Shown: positions 33,607 to 41,807, counted from the stretch's first letter. The stretch: DNA of 60,162 nucleotides from an uncultured Collinsella sp. (GCA_905199225.1 CAJKFS010000010.1:1-60162), one strand, 5' to 3'. Program-made: numbers and translations. The notes: a model not told the origin generated them from the letters alone.

Positions 33607-34684
33607 TTGGGGAAAACCGTTCCTCACCTCGTTCCGCTTCATGCGCGTAGACCGCGCAAGCGGCAACGAGGTCGAGAGAATCACGAACATAAAGAACGGC
33701 GGGTGCATTGAGCGCAACCAGGACAAGGACTACACCACAGGGCAGGTCGATTACTCCGGGGCGCTCGATATCGGGGCAGATCTGCTGCGGGTGTACCTCG
33801 ATGCCGACTTCGGTGGCGCGTCAGTCAGTGAGGCGCTGGGGACTTTCGTTGTCTCAGCGCCGAAAAGGACCAGACGCGGCGTCAACTCAACCGGCACGGC
33901 AGTCCTGTCGGGCAGGCTGTCGGAGGTTGCGGAGGACGAATTCGATGCCCCATTCACGGTGGCGGCTGGAACCGTGGTTGTCCCCTACGTCGTAAAGTTG
34001 CTCAAGGCGGCTGGCTTCGCTGACGTGATCGCCGAAGGCTCCGACTACAAGCTAGCGCAGGATTGGACGCTCGGAATCGATTCGGGCGACATGAGGCTGT
34101 CGAAGCGCCTGGCGGCGTGCAACGCGCTGCTCGACGTGGCGGGCTTCCGCGCCGTCGACGAGGACGCCTACGGAAGGCCCGTACTTCGCAGATATAGGGA
34201 GCCGCAGGACAGGCCCGTTTCCATGACCCTTCGAGAGGGCTCTGGCGCACGCTTCATCAACGAGGTAGTCGACGAGCTTGACCGCTCGGGCGTCGCCAAC
34301 GTGGTGCACTGCGACTACGAAACGCAGGACGCCTTCTACCGTGGCACGGCCATCGACTCAGACCCGAGCAGCCCTTACTCCACGGTTTCGCGCGGTTGGC
34401 GCAAGACGGCCACGTACAGCTACAGCGACCTGCCCGAGGGGTCTACCGATGCCGAGAGACAGAGGAACGCCGATGCCAAGGCTAACGAGATGCTGCGAAC
34501 ACAGCAGAGCGCTATCCGTAGAGTCACGGTCAAGCGGACGTACGCGCCTATCGCGTGCGGCGATGCCGTGATGGTCGATTGGGCAAGCGCCGGCATCAGC
34601 GGCAAGTTCGCGGTGAGGACTGCGACTCTCACGCTCGTGGGAGGATGCCCAATCGAGATGGAGGTGAAGAGGTATGAGCGATGA
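33599..34684 (+). CDS. Tail-tip hub protein (Tal/gp27-like)
   Basis: Predicted 361-aa protein (MADWGKPFLTSFRFMRVDRA). The pattern IERNQDKDYTTGQVDYSGAL and the following beta-rich domains resemble baseplate hub proteins at the tail tip. It overlaps the previous gene by 8 bases. Confidence 0.75.
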   Translation: MADWGKPFLTSFRFMRVDRASGNEVERITNIKNGGCIERNQDKDYTTGQVDYSGALDIGADLLRVYLDADFGGASVSEALGTFVVSAPKRTRRGVNSTGTAVLSGRLSEVAEDEFDAPFTVAAGTVVVPYVVKLLKAAGFADVIAEGSDYKLAQDWTLGIDSGDMRLSKRLAACNALLDVAGFRAVDEDAYGRPVLRRYREPQDRPVSMTLREGSGARFINEVVDELDRSGVANVVHCDYETQDAFYRGTAIDSDPSSPYSTVSRGWRKTATYSYSDLPEGSTDAERQRNADAKANEMLRTQQSAIRRVTVKRTYAPIACGDAVMVDWASAGISGKFAVRTATLTLVGGCPIEMEVKRYER

Positions 34685-34931
34685 ACTCATGTCGGCCATG
34701 CGCCGATACGGCGCCGCGATGGCCGATGCGACCGCCAACGACCCTCCCGGCCAGCAGGCGTGCTACGGAACGGTGAATTCCGTATCCGGGTGCACCATGG
34801 CCGTATCGGTGAAGGGGGCATCCCTGAAGCTCCCGTACACCACCTCATGCTCGGGAGCCAAGGCAGGCGACCGATGCATCATCCAGGCAATCGGCCCGCA
34901 CGCCATCGTGATCGGCGTGCTAGCTAAGTAA
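34674..34931 (+). CDS. Small baseplate protein, OB-fold-like
   Basis: Predicted 85-aa protein. The C-terminal part (CYGTVNSVSGCTMAVSVKGA; GDRCIIQAIGPHAIVIGVL) reads as a small beta barrel like those of tail-spike hub proteins. It overlaps the hub gene. Confidence 0.62.
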   Translation: MSDELMSAMRRYGAAMADATANDPPGQQACYGTVNSVSGCTMAVSVKGASLKLPYTTSCSGAKAGDRCIIQAIGPHAIVIGVLAK

Positions 34932-34941
34932 AGGAGGTGCG

Positions 34942-35667
34942 ATGGCAGATACCAACAAAGGCGCGGCGCTGCTGCTCAACGATGCGGGTAACATCGACCG
35001 CGCCAGAACCACCGACGGCTCGATCTTCCGCATCGAGTCGACGCTATCGATGGAGGCCGCCGAAGAGGCCAAGACGGCAGCGGCGAACTGCAACACCGCG
35101 ACTGAAAGCGCCGAAGCGGCAGAGAAGACGCGCGTGTCCAACGAGAACGCTCGGAAAACGGCTGAGACCGAGCGCGGCAACAACGAGACAACCCGCAAGA
35201 ACAACGAGACGTCGCGCAAGAACGCCGAGGCAACACGTCAAGACAACGAAACTGCGCGAAAGAATGCCGAAACCACGCGCCAGAACAACGAGACGAGCCG
35301 ATCGGACGCCGAGATCGAACGCAAAAAGGCCGAAAGCCAGCGCCATGACGAGCATATCGCCGACCAACAAGCATCGAGCAACGCGACCTCTGCGGCGAAC
35401 GGCGCGGCTTCGCGTGCGGACGCAGCGGCGAACCAGGCGTTGCAGATCGCCAACTCCGTGGCGCAAGGCAGCGCAGGAAGCTCGGACGTCGCGGAGCTGC
35501 GTGCCCAGAACGCGAAGCTCGCAACGCTTTTGGCGAACTCGACAGGTCAGTTCATATACATGGGCGGAACAGTCTACTGCCCGGCTTCAAAGGCATCGGC
35601 GAGCGGGGTGACCGTAACGTTCGGCTCAACATGCTCCGCAAGCGGCAATACCATCACATTGATTTAA
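34942..35667 (+). CDS. Tail fibre with coiled-coil shaft
   Basis: Predicted 241-aa protein. An N-terminal attachment part (NDAGNIDRARTTDGSIFRIE) is followed by a long shaft of near-perfect 7-residue repeats (TRKNNETSRKNAEATRQDNE) over about residues 55-140. A small C-terminal beta part (ASGVTVTFGSTCSASGNTIT) ends it. A trimeric fibre is likely, supporting the adjacent DGR target protein. Confidence 0.82.
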   Translation: MADTNKGAALLLNDAGNIDRARTTDGSIFRIESTLSMEAAEEAKTAAANCNTATESAEAAEKTRVSNENARKTAETERGNNETTRKNNETSRKNAEATRQDNETARKNAETTRQNNETSRSDAEIERKKAESQRHDEHIADQQASSNATSAANGAASRADAAANQALQIANSVAQGSAGSSDVAELRAQNAKLATLLANSTGQFIYMGGTVYCPASKASASGVTVTFGSTCSASGNTITLI

Positions 35668-35679
35668 GAAGGAAACGAA

Positions 35680-36591
35680 ATGGCTCAAGCTAAGATCCTC
35701 ACAGTGGGCGGCACCAACTACGAGATGATAGACGACACCGCCCGCACCAACGCCACCACGGCGCTCAACAACGCCGAGTACAACCGACAGGGCCTGATCG
35801 GCAAGTACCCGGGCCAGTCGCTCGCAACGCTTCTCGCGGGCGAGGTCTCAGGCTCCGCCACCATCTACGACGCGCTGCACAAGCGCGTGCAGGCCGCGAA
35901 CTTCAGCGGCATGCGCGTGGGCGACTACATCGACGTGCCGCTCGTGAGCGCGTCAAATGTGGCGGCCCAGCAGTCCGTGCGCTTCCTGCTTGCGCACTTC
36001 GACCCGTACTACCAGTGCGGCGACAGCGCCAAGGGCCACCACATCGCGTTCATCGCGTCCGCGCCCGTCGCCGTGGCCAAGACCGTCACCGGCGTGGCCA
36101 ACGACAGCTACCTGATGTGGAACGCTGCGAACACCAACCAGGGCACCGCAGACGTGAAGAACCCGTACCTGAACAGCAACCTCAAGGCGTGGGAGAAGCT
36201 GTTCGAGGCGTGCCTGCCCGAGGGGCTGACCAAGTACCTGCTCACCAAGCGCGTGCTGCTTGAGGAGCGTTACAGCGCGAGCGGCGCGCTCAGCGACTCC
36301 AACAGCTGGAGCTGGCAGGACATCGGCAAGGTGTGGTCGCCCTCCGAGATGGAGGTGTACGGCTGCCCAGTGTGGGGCACCAAGGGCTACAGCGTGGGCT
36401 TCGACTGCCAGTTCGACCTGTTCCGTGATACCGCGCACCGCTTGAACGGAACTTGGTGCGGTTGGTGGCTGCGTTCCGTCATGGGTGGCTCCTCGTCCGA
36501 CGTGTGCTGCGTCTACTCCCGCGGCACTGCCACCTGCACCTCGGCGACGGGCGCCTGGGTTCGCCCCCGCCCCGGCTTCCTCGTCGGCTAG
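35680..36591 (+). CDS. DGR target (variable) protein, receptor-binding tail-tip protein
   Basis: Predicted 303-aa protein. The N-terminal part (LTVGGTNYEMIDDTARTNAT) is a tail-attachment region; residues about 90-303 form a C-type-lectin-like domain ending in WWLRSVMGGSSSDVCCVYSR and WVRPRPGFLVG. The last 43 residues are encoded by the variable repeat, copied with adenine mutagenesis from the template repeat 740 bp downstream. It very likely contacts the host receptor. Confidence 0.92.
   Translation: MAQAKILTVGGTNYEMIDDTARTNATTALNNAEYNRQGLIGKYPGQSLATLLAGEVSGSATIYDALHKRVQAANFSGMRVGDYIDVPLVSASNVAAQQSVRFLLAHFDPYYQCGDSAKGHHIAFIASAPVAVAKTVTGVANDSYLMWNAANTNQGTADVKNPYLNSNLKAWEKLFEACLPEGLTKYLLTKRVLLEERYSASGALSDSNSWSWQDIGKVWSPSEMEVYGCPVWGTKGYSVGFDCQFDLFRDTAHRLNGTWCGWWLRSVMGGSSSDVCCVYSRGTATCTSATGAWVRPRPGFLVG
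36455..36580 (+). repeat. DGR variable repeat (VR)
   Basis: These 126 bp align without gaps to the template repeat at 37195-37320. Eighteen positions differ and every one is an adenine in the template (10 A-to-G, 6 A-to-C, 2 A-to-T). The GC-rich 3' end (GTTCGCCCCCGCCCCGG) is invariant and would serve as the initiation-of-homology region. Confidence 0.97.
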
Positions 36592-36599
36592 CCAGCCGA
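36584..36599 (+). promoter_or_regulatory. DGR target-site hairpin
   Basis: TCGGCT-AGCC-AGCCGA forms a 6-bp stem with a 4-nt loop 3 nt after the variable repeat, spanning the stop codon. Known DGRs carry such a hairpin/cruciform just downstream of VR, needed for efficient target recognition. Confidence 0.75.
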
Positions 36600-36619
36600 G
36601 TGCTCTATACTTCTCTTTC

Positions 36620-36674
36620 GATGCGACCGCCTTGCGCGGTCGCATCCCTGCCCGCGCAGCGGGCCGTTTTTTTT
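36620..36674 (+). terminator. Strong terminator after the variable protein gene
   Basis: A perfect 11-bp stem with 5-nt loop (36620-36646) is followed by a second 6-bp GC stem (36650-36664) and eight T residues. It would end most tail transcripts before the DGR machinery genes. Confidence 0.88.
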
Positions 36675-36697
36675 CGCCACTATTTCCGGGAGGTGCC

Positions 36698-37168
36698 ATG
36701 AGCGGCGTCTACCAGCGAAACCGCGAGGTGTCCGAGTACAAGTTCTTCACGCAGGCCATTGCCATCCGCGTGGAGGTCAACAAGCTCATGGCCTCCTCGT
36801 CGGTCGTGCCGAAAGCCTACAGGCTGCTGAACGCAGTCCCCACGGTGGAGACCGCGCGCAGCATCGTATACAACGTCAACCGCGCCGACTGCTTCTACCC
36901 CAACAGTTCGTTCAACGCACTTGAGCGCAAGCGTTACCTGACACTGGCGATAGCCGACTGCGAGCAGCTGATGCTTGACATGCAGTGCCTCATGGATATC
37001 GGCCTGCCCGTGAACGCCAACCGCTTCGAGGCGCTGGCGGGCATGATTGAGGAGGAGATCAAGCTGCTAAAGGGCGCGCGCAAGAACGTGCGGGTGACCG
37101 GCAAGATATCCGCCGAGGAGCGCATAGCCGAGGCCGAGGCCGAGCTAGAGCGCCTGCGTTCGCTATAA
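36698..37168 (+). CDS. avd: DGR accessory variability determinant (Avd-like)
   Basis: Predicted 156-aa helical, basic protein. Gene place (between VR and TR), helical bundle pattern (VSEYKFFTQAIAIRVEVNKL; LTLAIADCEQLMLDMQCLMD) and basic tail match Avd proteins, which form a pentameric barrel that binds the reverse transcriptase and the TR RNA. GGGAGG precedes ATG 36698. Confidence 0.82.
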   Translation: MSGVYQRNREVSEYKFFTQAIAIRVEVNKLMASSSVVPKAYRLLNAVPTVETARSIVYNVNRADCFYPNSSFNALERKRYLTLAIADCEQLMLDMQCLMDIGLPVNANRFEALAGMIEEEIKLLKGARKNVRVTGKISAEERIAEAEAELERLRSL

Positions 37169-37194
37169 TGGGCGGCGGTCCCGTCTTGTATATC

Positions 37195-37320
37195 GGTACA
37201 ATTGGTGGCTGCGTTCCGTCATGGGTGGCTCCTCGTCCAACGTGTGCTACGTCAACAACAACGGCAATGCCAACTACAACTCGGCGACGAACACCTGGGT
37301 TCGCCCCCGCCCCGGATTCC
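37195..37320 (+). repeat. DGR template repeat (TR)
   Basis: It contains 25 adenines, 18 of which are changed in the variable repeat; no other base differs. AAC and TAC codons are concentrated at the positions that vary, typical of a DGR template. It lies between avd and the reverse transcriptase and would be transcribed as part of the DGR RNA. Confidence 0.97.
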
Positions 37321-37535
37321 CTTACTGCCAGACCGAGTAGGCCAACGGGCCGAAAGCAGAGCGCGGAGAGGAAGGAAGGCGCGACCATCGGGCACGAGCC
37401 CGTAAATACGCACCCCGCGAGGGTGGCCGGACGCTGCTTGCATGGCGCGGCGCTCCGTGGCTTCGCCGCGTTTCATGGCCATACCTCAAGCGGCTGTCAG
37501 AGCCACATTGAAAGCCGTGCGGGGTGCCTTCCACT
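37321..37535 (+). ncRNA. DGR RNA spacer region with long-range stem
   Basis: No gene lies between TR and the reverse transcriptase. Bases 37410-37418 (GCACCCCGC) pair with 37519-37527, enclosing a 7-bp CGCGGCG/CGCCGCG hairpin (37446-37470). In characterised DGRs the RNA after TR is structured and needed for cDNA priming; this segment is its likely counterpart. Confidence 0.65.
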
Positions 37536-38747
37536 ATGAACTCAGAGCAAAGGCGGGCGGCGCGCCGGAAGCGCCGCGAGGAAAAGCGCGCGAAAGCAAA
37601 GGCCGAGCGCGTCAAGGCGTGCACCCTTGAGACGGTGGCCGACCTCAACAGCCTGTGCAAGGCCTCCAAGCAGGCCGCGCGTGGCGTCATGTGGAAGGCC
37701 TCGACGCAGCGGTACATGAAGGACTACCTGCGAAACGCCGTGAAATCGCGCCAAGACCTTTTGGAGGGCCGCGACATATGCCGGGGTTTCATCCGCTTCG
37801 ACCTGTGGGAGCGCGGCAAGCTGCGCCACATCAGTGCAGTGCACTTCCCCGAGCGCGTGGTGCAGAAGTCGCTGTCCCAGAACGCCCTCGTGCCCGCGAT
37901 AGTCCCCACGCTCGTATCCGCGAACTCCGCCAACATCAAGGGGCGCGGCACCGACTACGCCCTTAAGCTGCTCAAGCGCCACCTGGCCGACCACTGGCGG
38001 CGGCATGGGCGCGAGGGCTACATACTGCTGGGCGACTTCTCCGACTACTTCGCGCGCATTGCCCACGAGCCGGTCAAGCGGCAGGTGGCCGACGCGCTGC
38101 TCGACCCGCGCGTGGTCGCCCTTGAGCACCGCCTGATAGACGCGCAGGGCGAGGTCGGCCTGGGCCTGGGCAGCGAGCCAAACCAGATATGCGCGGTGGC
38201 GCACCCCAACCGCATCGACCACTACGTGGCCGAGATGCTGCGCCCCGAGGCCTACGGACGCTACATGGACGACTTCTACCTGATCCACGAGTCCAAGGAG
38301 TACCTGCAAGTGTGCCTTCTGCTGATAGAGCACGAGTGCGCGAAGCTCGGCATCGCGCTGAACCCGCGCAAGACCCGCGTGGTGAAGCTGACGCGCGGCT
38401 TCACGTGGCTGAAGAAGCGCATCTTCTACACCGAAACGGGCCGCATCGTCATGAAGCCGTGCCGCGACTCCATCACGCGCGAGCGACGCAAGCTGAAGAA
38501 GATGGCCCGCATGGTGGCCGAGGGGGTCATGACGCCCGAGCAGGTGCAGCAGAGCTACCAGAGCTGGCGCGGCGGCATGGCTCACTTGGACGCGCACCGC
38601 AGCGTGCTGGCCATGGACGCGCTGTACCGCAGCCTGTTCGAAAATCTCGCGGGGGGGGGGTTGCTCAATGCAACCAAGCCCGAGAGACGATTCGGGCGGA
38701 ACGCCCTCGCCATAGCGGAAGGGCGGCAACTCAAAACGGCGGCCTAG
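37536..38747 (+). CDS. DGR reverse transcriptase
   Basis: Predicted 403-aa RT (a GTG at 37524 would add four residues; no strong ribosome site for either). RT motifs in order: ILLGDFSDYFARI (motif A), GLGLGSEPNQICA (DGR-type motif replacing the retroviral QG) and GRYMDDFYLI (catalytic YMDD). The N-terminus is very basic. It copies TR RNA into cDNA with adenine infidelity. A run of ten G at 38651-38660 lies near the 3' end of the gene. Confidence 0.95.
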   Translation: MNSEQRRAARRKRREEKRAKAKAERVKACTLETVADLNSLCKASKQAARGVMWKASTQRYMKDYLRNAVKSRQDLLEGRDICRGFIRFDLWERGKLRHISAVHFPERVVQKSLSQNALVPAIVPTLVSANSANIKGRGTDYALKLLKRHLADHWRRHGREGYILLGDFSDYFARIAHEPVKRQVADALLDPRVVALEHRLIDAQGEVGLGLGSEPNQICAVAHPNRIDHYVAEMLRPEAYGRYMDDFYLIHESKEYLQVCLLLIEHECAKLGIALNPRKTRVVKLTRGFTWLKKRIFYTETGRIVMKPCRDSITRERRKLKKMARMVAEGVMTPEQVQQSYQSWRGGMAHLDAHRSVLAMDALYRSLFENLAGGGLLNATKPERRFGRNALAIAEGRQLKTAA

Positions 38748-38777
38748 ACGGGTCGAAAACGAAATAACCAAGACAGC

Positions 38778-38806
38778 GAAGGCGTGCTGCGGCGCGCCTT
38801 CTTTCT
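38778..38806 (+). terminator. Terminator after the DGR reverse transcriptase
   Basis: GAAGGCG pairs with CGCCTTC (arms 38778-38784 and 38795-38801) and is followed by TTTCTT. It isolates the DGR transcript from the lysis block. Confidence 0.75.
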
Positions 38807-38832
38807 TCGCGCCCGCCCAAACGGCCAGGCAA

Positions 38833-38852
38833 TCTCACGGCGCTAATACGAT
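38833..38852 (+). promoter_or_regulatory. Candidate late promoter element, copy 2
   Basis: TCTCACGGCGCTAATACGAT matches the element at 19704-19723 in 17 of 20 positions and lies 33 bases before the next start, just after a terminator. This favours a promoter for the lysis block. Confidence 0.4.
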
Positions 38853-38885
38853 GGCGGCACATTTCCCGATAAGGAAGGAGTCCGC

Positions 38886-39209
38886 ATGGACACTGAGAAA
38901 GACATGCCGCGCCCCGACGAGCTTCGAGACGGCACCCTGGCCGAGGTCAACGCCCTGCGCGACCTGCTGTCGCAGGTCGGCGACCCCGAGGCGGCGCACG
39001 AGGCGGGAACGATCGACGATGACGCGTACCTCGACCTCAAAGCCAAGAAGCTCGCGTACACAGCGGCTCTCGACGCCTACGCCAAGGGCGAGACGCCCGA
39101 CGTCCCCGCGCTGCTCAAGCAGATGCAGGAGGTCGTGGCCAAGCCAACGCAGACCGAGATCAACACCGCCAACATCGACTATCTCCTCATGGCGGGAGGT
39201 GAGGCGTAA
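38886..39209 (+). CDS. Tail-fibre-associated acidic protein
   Basis: Predicted 107-aa acidic helical protein (PDELRDGTLAEVNALRDLLS). Its place directly before XkdX suggests a fibre chaperone or accessory tail protein, but the family is not recognised. AAGGAAGGAG precedes the ATG. Confidence 0.6.
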   Translation: MDTEKDMPRPDELRDGTLAEVNALRDLLSQVGDPEAAHEAGTIDDDAYLDLKAKKLAYTAALDAYAKGETPDVPALLKQMQEVVAKPTQTEINTANIDYLLMAGGEA

Positions 39210-39379
39210 TGGCAGGACGCGCAAAGGCTGCGGAGCATTCCGCGCGATACGAGCTGGTCAAGAAGTACTACGACCGCAAGCTGTGGTCGATCGAGCGGCT
39301 TCACAAGGCGGTTATGTGCAAGTGGATCACCGCCGACGAGTACAAGGAAATCACCGGCGAAGAGTACACGGCCGAATAG
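39209..39379 (+). CDS. XkdX-family protein
   Basis: Predicted 56-aa protein matching the XkdX pattern: LVKKYYDRKLWSIERLHKAV, then WITADEYKEITGEEY. Such proteins are encoded between tail fibres and lysis genes in many Gram-positive phages. The start overlaps the previous stop. Confidence 0.82.
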   Translation: MAGRAKAAEHSARYELVKKYYDRKLWSIERLHKAVMCKWITADEYKEITGEEYTAE

Positions 39380-39399
39380 GCAGAAGGAGGGCACCCAGG

Positions 39400-39813
39400 A
39401 TGGAAGTGCTCAAGCTTTTTGCGCCTTACGGACCGGCTTGGCTTGGCGGCGTGCTCCTGGCGCTCGTTGCGTTCTACTTCGGGAAACAATTTCTTGAGGA
39501 GTATAAACGTCAGAACCAGCGGAAGGGCGAGCTCGACCTGAAGCGCGAGGAGCGCAAGCAGGCCGAAGTCGACGAGAGGGCGCAGCGCGACCGCGAGCGG
39601 TCCCAGATGGAGGGGCGCATCGCCGCCCAGATGGAGCGCAGCAACACCCTGATTGAAGGAATGAAAACCTTGATGGAGTCGGTTGTCGCGTCAAATGACG
39701 TCCTCCACGCGGACTTGGTCCACAGCCAGGCGCGCAGCCAGGGCATGGCCGAGAAGGTCGACCATATCTACGACCGAGTCGACCTCATGTACAACAAGGA
39801 GACAGGGAGATAG
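39400..39813 (+). CDS. Membrane-anchored coiled-coil protein near lysis genes
   Basis: Predicted 137-aa protein with one N-terminal membrane helix (WLGGVLLALVAFYFG) followed by a long charged coiled coil (LDLKREERKQAEVDERAQRD). Layout resembles BhlA/hemolysin XhlA-type proteins that assist lysis. AAGGAGGG precedes the ATG. Confidence 0.68.
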   Translation: MEVLKLFAPYGPAWLGGVLLALVAFYFGKQFLEEYKRQNQRKGELDLKREERKQAEVDERAQRDRERSQMEGRIAAQMERSNTLIEGMKTLMESVVASNDVLHADLVHSQARSQGMAEKVDHIYDRVDLMYNKETGR

Positions 39814-39815
39814 AG

Positions 39816-40124
39816 ATGACTGATATACAGGCAGGGCTCACGGTGCTGACCGTCCTCGTGGTTCCCTATATCGTGCAGGCTATCAAGACGAAGGCGATGA
39901 CCGGCAATGTCGCCCGCTGGACGGCCATCGCAGTATCGGCGCTGTGCGGCGCATTGACGGCCATCGCCGGGGGTATGCCGACTGACCCCACGGCGTGGGT
40001 TACGTCCATCTTCGCCGCGGTAGGCGGCGTGCAGGTGGCCTACGCCGCCTTCAAGGCAGTCGGCGTGACGGACAAGTGGCTCGACGCGCTGCTCGCCATG
40101 GGCACGCCTAAGAAGGACGACTAG
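39816..40124 (+). CDS. Phage holin
   Basis: Predicted 102-aa membrane protein with three hydrophobic segments (about 8-24, 33-53, 60-80) and a charged C-terminus ending KKDD. Size, topology and place before lytic enzymes fit a holin that opens the membrane for lysis. Confidence 0.8.
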   Translation: MTDIQAGLTVLTVLVVPYIVQAIKTKAMTGNVARWTAIAVSALCGALTAIAGGMPTDPTAWVTSIFAAVGGVQVAYAAFKAVGVTDKWLDALLAMGTPKKDD

Positions 40125-40126
40125 GC

Positions 40127-40777
40127 ATGGGCGGCAAGCGCCTTGCGCGCATAACCGCCGCCATTTCGCTGCTGGCAATGCTCACCGCCTTCGCCGACGT
40201 GGCGCTGATCGCCTCGAACGTGCCGAAGGCGCCAAAGGAGGAGCCTTTGCCCGTTATCTACGACAAGCCGCTCGACAAGCCCGCCGAGGTGCCCGTCTAC
40301 CTCCAAGCAGACGAGCGCTGGGGCGGGCTTTCGTATGCAGGCGAAGACCTGGCTGCTGCCGGCTGCGGCCTCACGTGCGCGGCCATGGCGTGGGAATGGC
40401 TCTACGGCCAGACGTGCACGCCGGCGCAGATGCTGGGATTCGTTGGCGAATCGTGCCTCACGGACGGCGTGAACGACATGGAAAAGTTCTGCCGTTGGAT
40501 GAACGCGAACGACCAGGCTTTGGGCTACACGCCTATCCACGACAACGCCGATGCCGCACTGAACGAGGCGGCAAGCGGGTGGATGGTGTTTTGCAGCCTA
40601 ACGGGCCGGCTGCGCGAAGGTGGCAAGAGCTACGGCGGGCACATCGTCCTGCTCTGCGGATGGGACGGCGAGACGGCGACATTCCACGACCCATACGAGG
40701 GCGTGGTGCGGCTGAGCCGCAAACAGTACGAACAAGTTGATTGGGCTTATTTCATAGCGATAGGGAGCGCTGAATAG
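40127..40777 (+). CDS. C39-like cysteine peptidase, exported
   Basis: Predicted 216-aa protein. A membrane/signal segment (ITAAISLLAMLTAFADVALI) is followed by a papain-like C39_2 domain: AAAGCGLTCAAMAWEWLYG carries the likely catalytic Cys, and SYGGHIVLLCGWDGETATFH DPYEG the His and Asp region. It may cut peptidoglycan peptides or host surface proteins at lysis or entry. Confidence 0.72.
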   Translation: MGGKRLARITAAISLLAMLTAFADVALIASNVPKAPKEEPLPVIYDKPLDKPAEVPVYLQADERWGGLSYAGEDLAAAGCGLTCAAMAWEWLYGQTCTPAQMLGFVGESCLTDGVNDMEKFCRWMNANDQALGYTPIHDNADAALNEAASGWMVFCSLTGRLREGGKSYGGHIVLLCGWDGETATFHDPYEGVVRLSRKQYEQVDWAYFIAIGSAE

Positions 40778-40778
40778 A

Positions 40779-41807
40779 ATGAACGGAATCGACATCAGCA
40801 ATTGGCAGAACGGCATCAACCTCGCGGCTGTCCCGTTCGACTTCGTTATCTGCAAGGCTACCGAGGGCACGCGCTACGTGTCGCCAGACTGTGACCGCCA
40901 GATTCAGCAGGCGATCGGCCTTGGCAAGCTCGTGGGCGTGTACCACTACGTCAACGGCGGCGATGCCGAGGCGGAGGCCGAGTACTTCTACGAGCACTGC
41001 AAGGGCTACGTCGGCAAGGCCGCGTTCTTCATCGACTGGGAGGATCAGGGCAACAAGGCATGGGGCGACACGTCCTACCTCAAGGCCATGGCCGAGCGCC
41101 TGGCCGAGCTTCTTGGCGTGAGCGTGGATCGCATCGGCATCTACGCCAGCAAGAGCGTCTTCCCGTGGAACCTCACCGACGCCAAGACGTGGGTGGCGCA
41201 GTACGCCGACATGAACGCCACGGGCTACCAGGACGCGCCTTGGAACGAGGGCGCATACGACTGCGCCATCCGCCAGTACTCCTCATGCGGGCGCTTGGAC
41301 GGCTGGGCGGGCAACCTCGACATCAACAAGTGCTATATCTCCCGCGCGGAGTGGGAGGCCATGGCTGGCGGCTCCAACGGCGATCCCGACTCGCTTATCC
41401 ACGGCATCGACGAGACGCCAACGGCAGACCTCGCGGCGAAAGTGCTCGCTGGCGAGCTCGGAGACGGCGACGACCGCAAGCACGCGCTGGGCGACCGCTA
41501 CCAGGAGGTGCAGTCGCTCGTGAACCACATCCTCACGGCATCCGCCGAAGATCTGGCCGCTGAGACATGGGCGGGCGATTACGGCAACGGCAGTCGCCGC
41601 AAGGCCGTGCTGGGGCCGCGCTACGATGAGGTCATGGCGGTAATCAACGGCCAGACCGAGACCGAGCAGGTGTACGTGGTGCAGAGCGGTGACACGCTTT
41701 CAGCTATCGCCGCCAAGTACGGCACGACCTATCAGGATCTCGCCGCCAAGAACGGCATCTCAAACCCGAACCTGATTTATCCCGGCATGCGCCTGGTTGT
41801 TTCCTAG
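40779..41807 (+). CDS. Endolysin: GH25 lysozyme with Cpl-7 and LysM modules
   Basis: Predicted 342-aa muramidase. The GH25 domain (1-190) has GIDISNWQ, FVICKATEGT and FFIDWEDQG with the catalytic Asp/Glu. Two Cpl-7-type wall-binding repeats follow (LAAKVLAGELGDGDDRKHAL and LAAETWAGDYGNGSRRKAVL), then a C-terminal LysM (YVVQSGDTLSAIAAKYGTTY). It degrades the host wall at the end of the lytic cycle. Confidence 0.95.
   Translation: MNGIDISNWQNGINLAAVPFDFVICKATEGTRYVSPDCDRQIQQAIGLGKLVGVYHYVNGGDAEAEAEYFYEHCKGYVGKAAFFIDWEDQGNKAWGDTSYLKAMAERLAELLGVSVDRIGIYASKSVFPWNLTDAKTWVAQYADMNATGYQDAPWNEGAYDCAIRQYSSCGRLDGWAGNLDINKCYISRAEWEAMAGGSNGDPDSLIHGIDETPTADLAAKVLAGELGDGDDRKHALGDRYQEVQSLVNHILTASAEDLAAETWAGDYGNGSRRKAVLGPRYDEVMAVINGQTETEQVYVVQSGDTLSAIAAKYGTTYQDLAAKNGISNPNLIYPGMRLVVS

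Larger units (their letters stand above)
6104..41807. mobile_element. Siphovirus-type prophage with diversity-generating retroelement
   Basis: An almost unbroken phage gene order runs from serine recombinase and CI/Cro switch on the left to holin and endolysin on the right. Terminase, portal, HK97-type capsid, tail tube, tape measure and tail-tip genes appear in standard order. Only the methyltransferase is broken, so the prophage may be inducible. The right boundary is placed at the endolysin stop; the exact right attachment site, between 41808 and 41976, was not identified. Confidence 0.9.
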
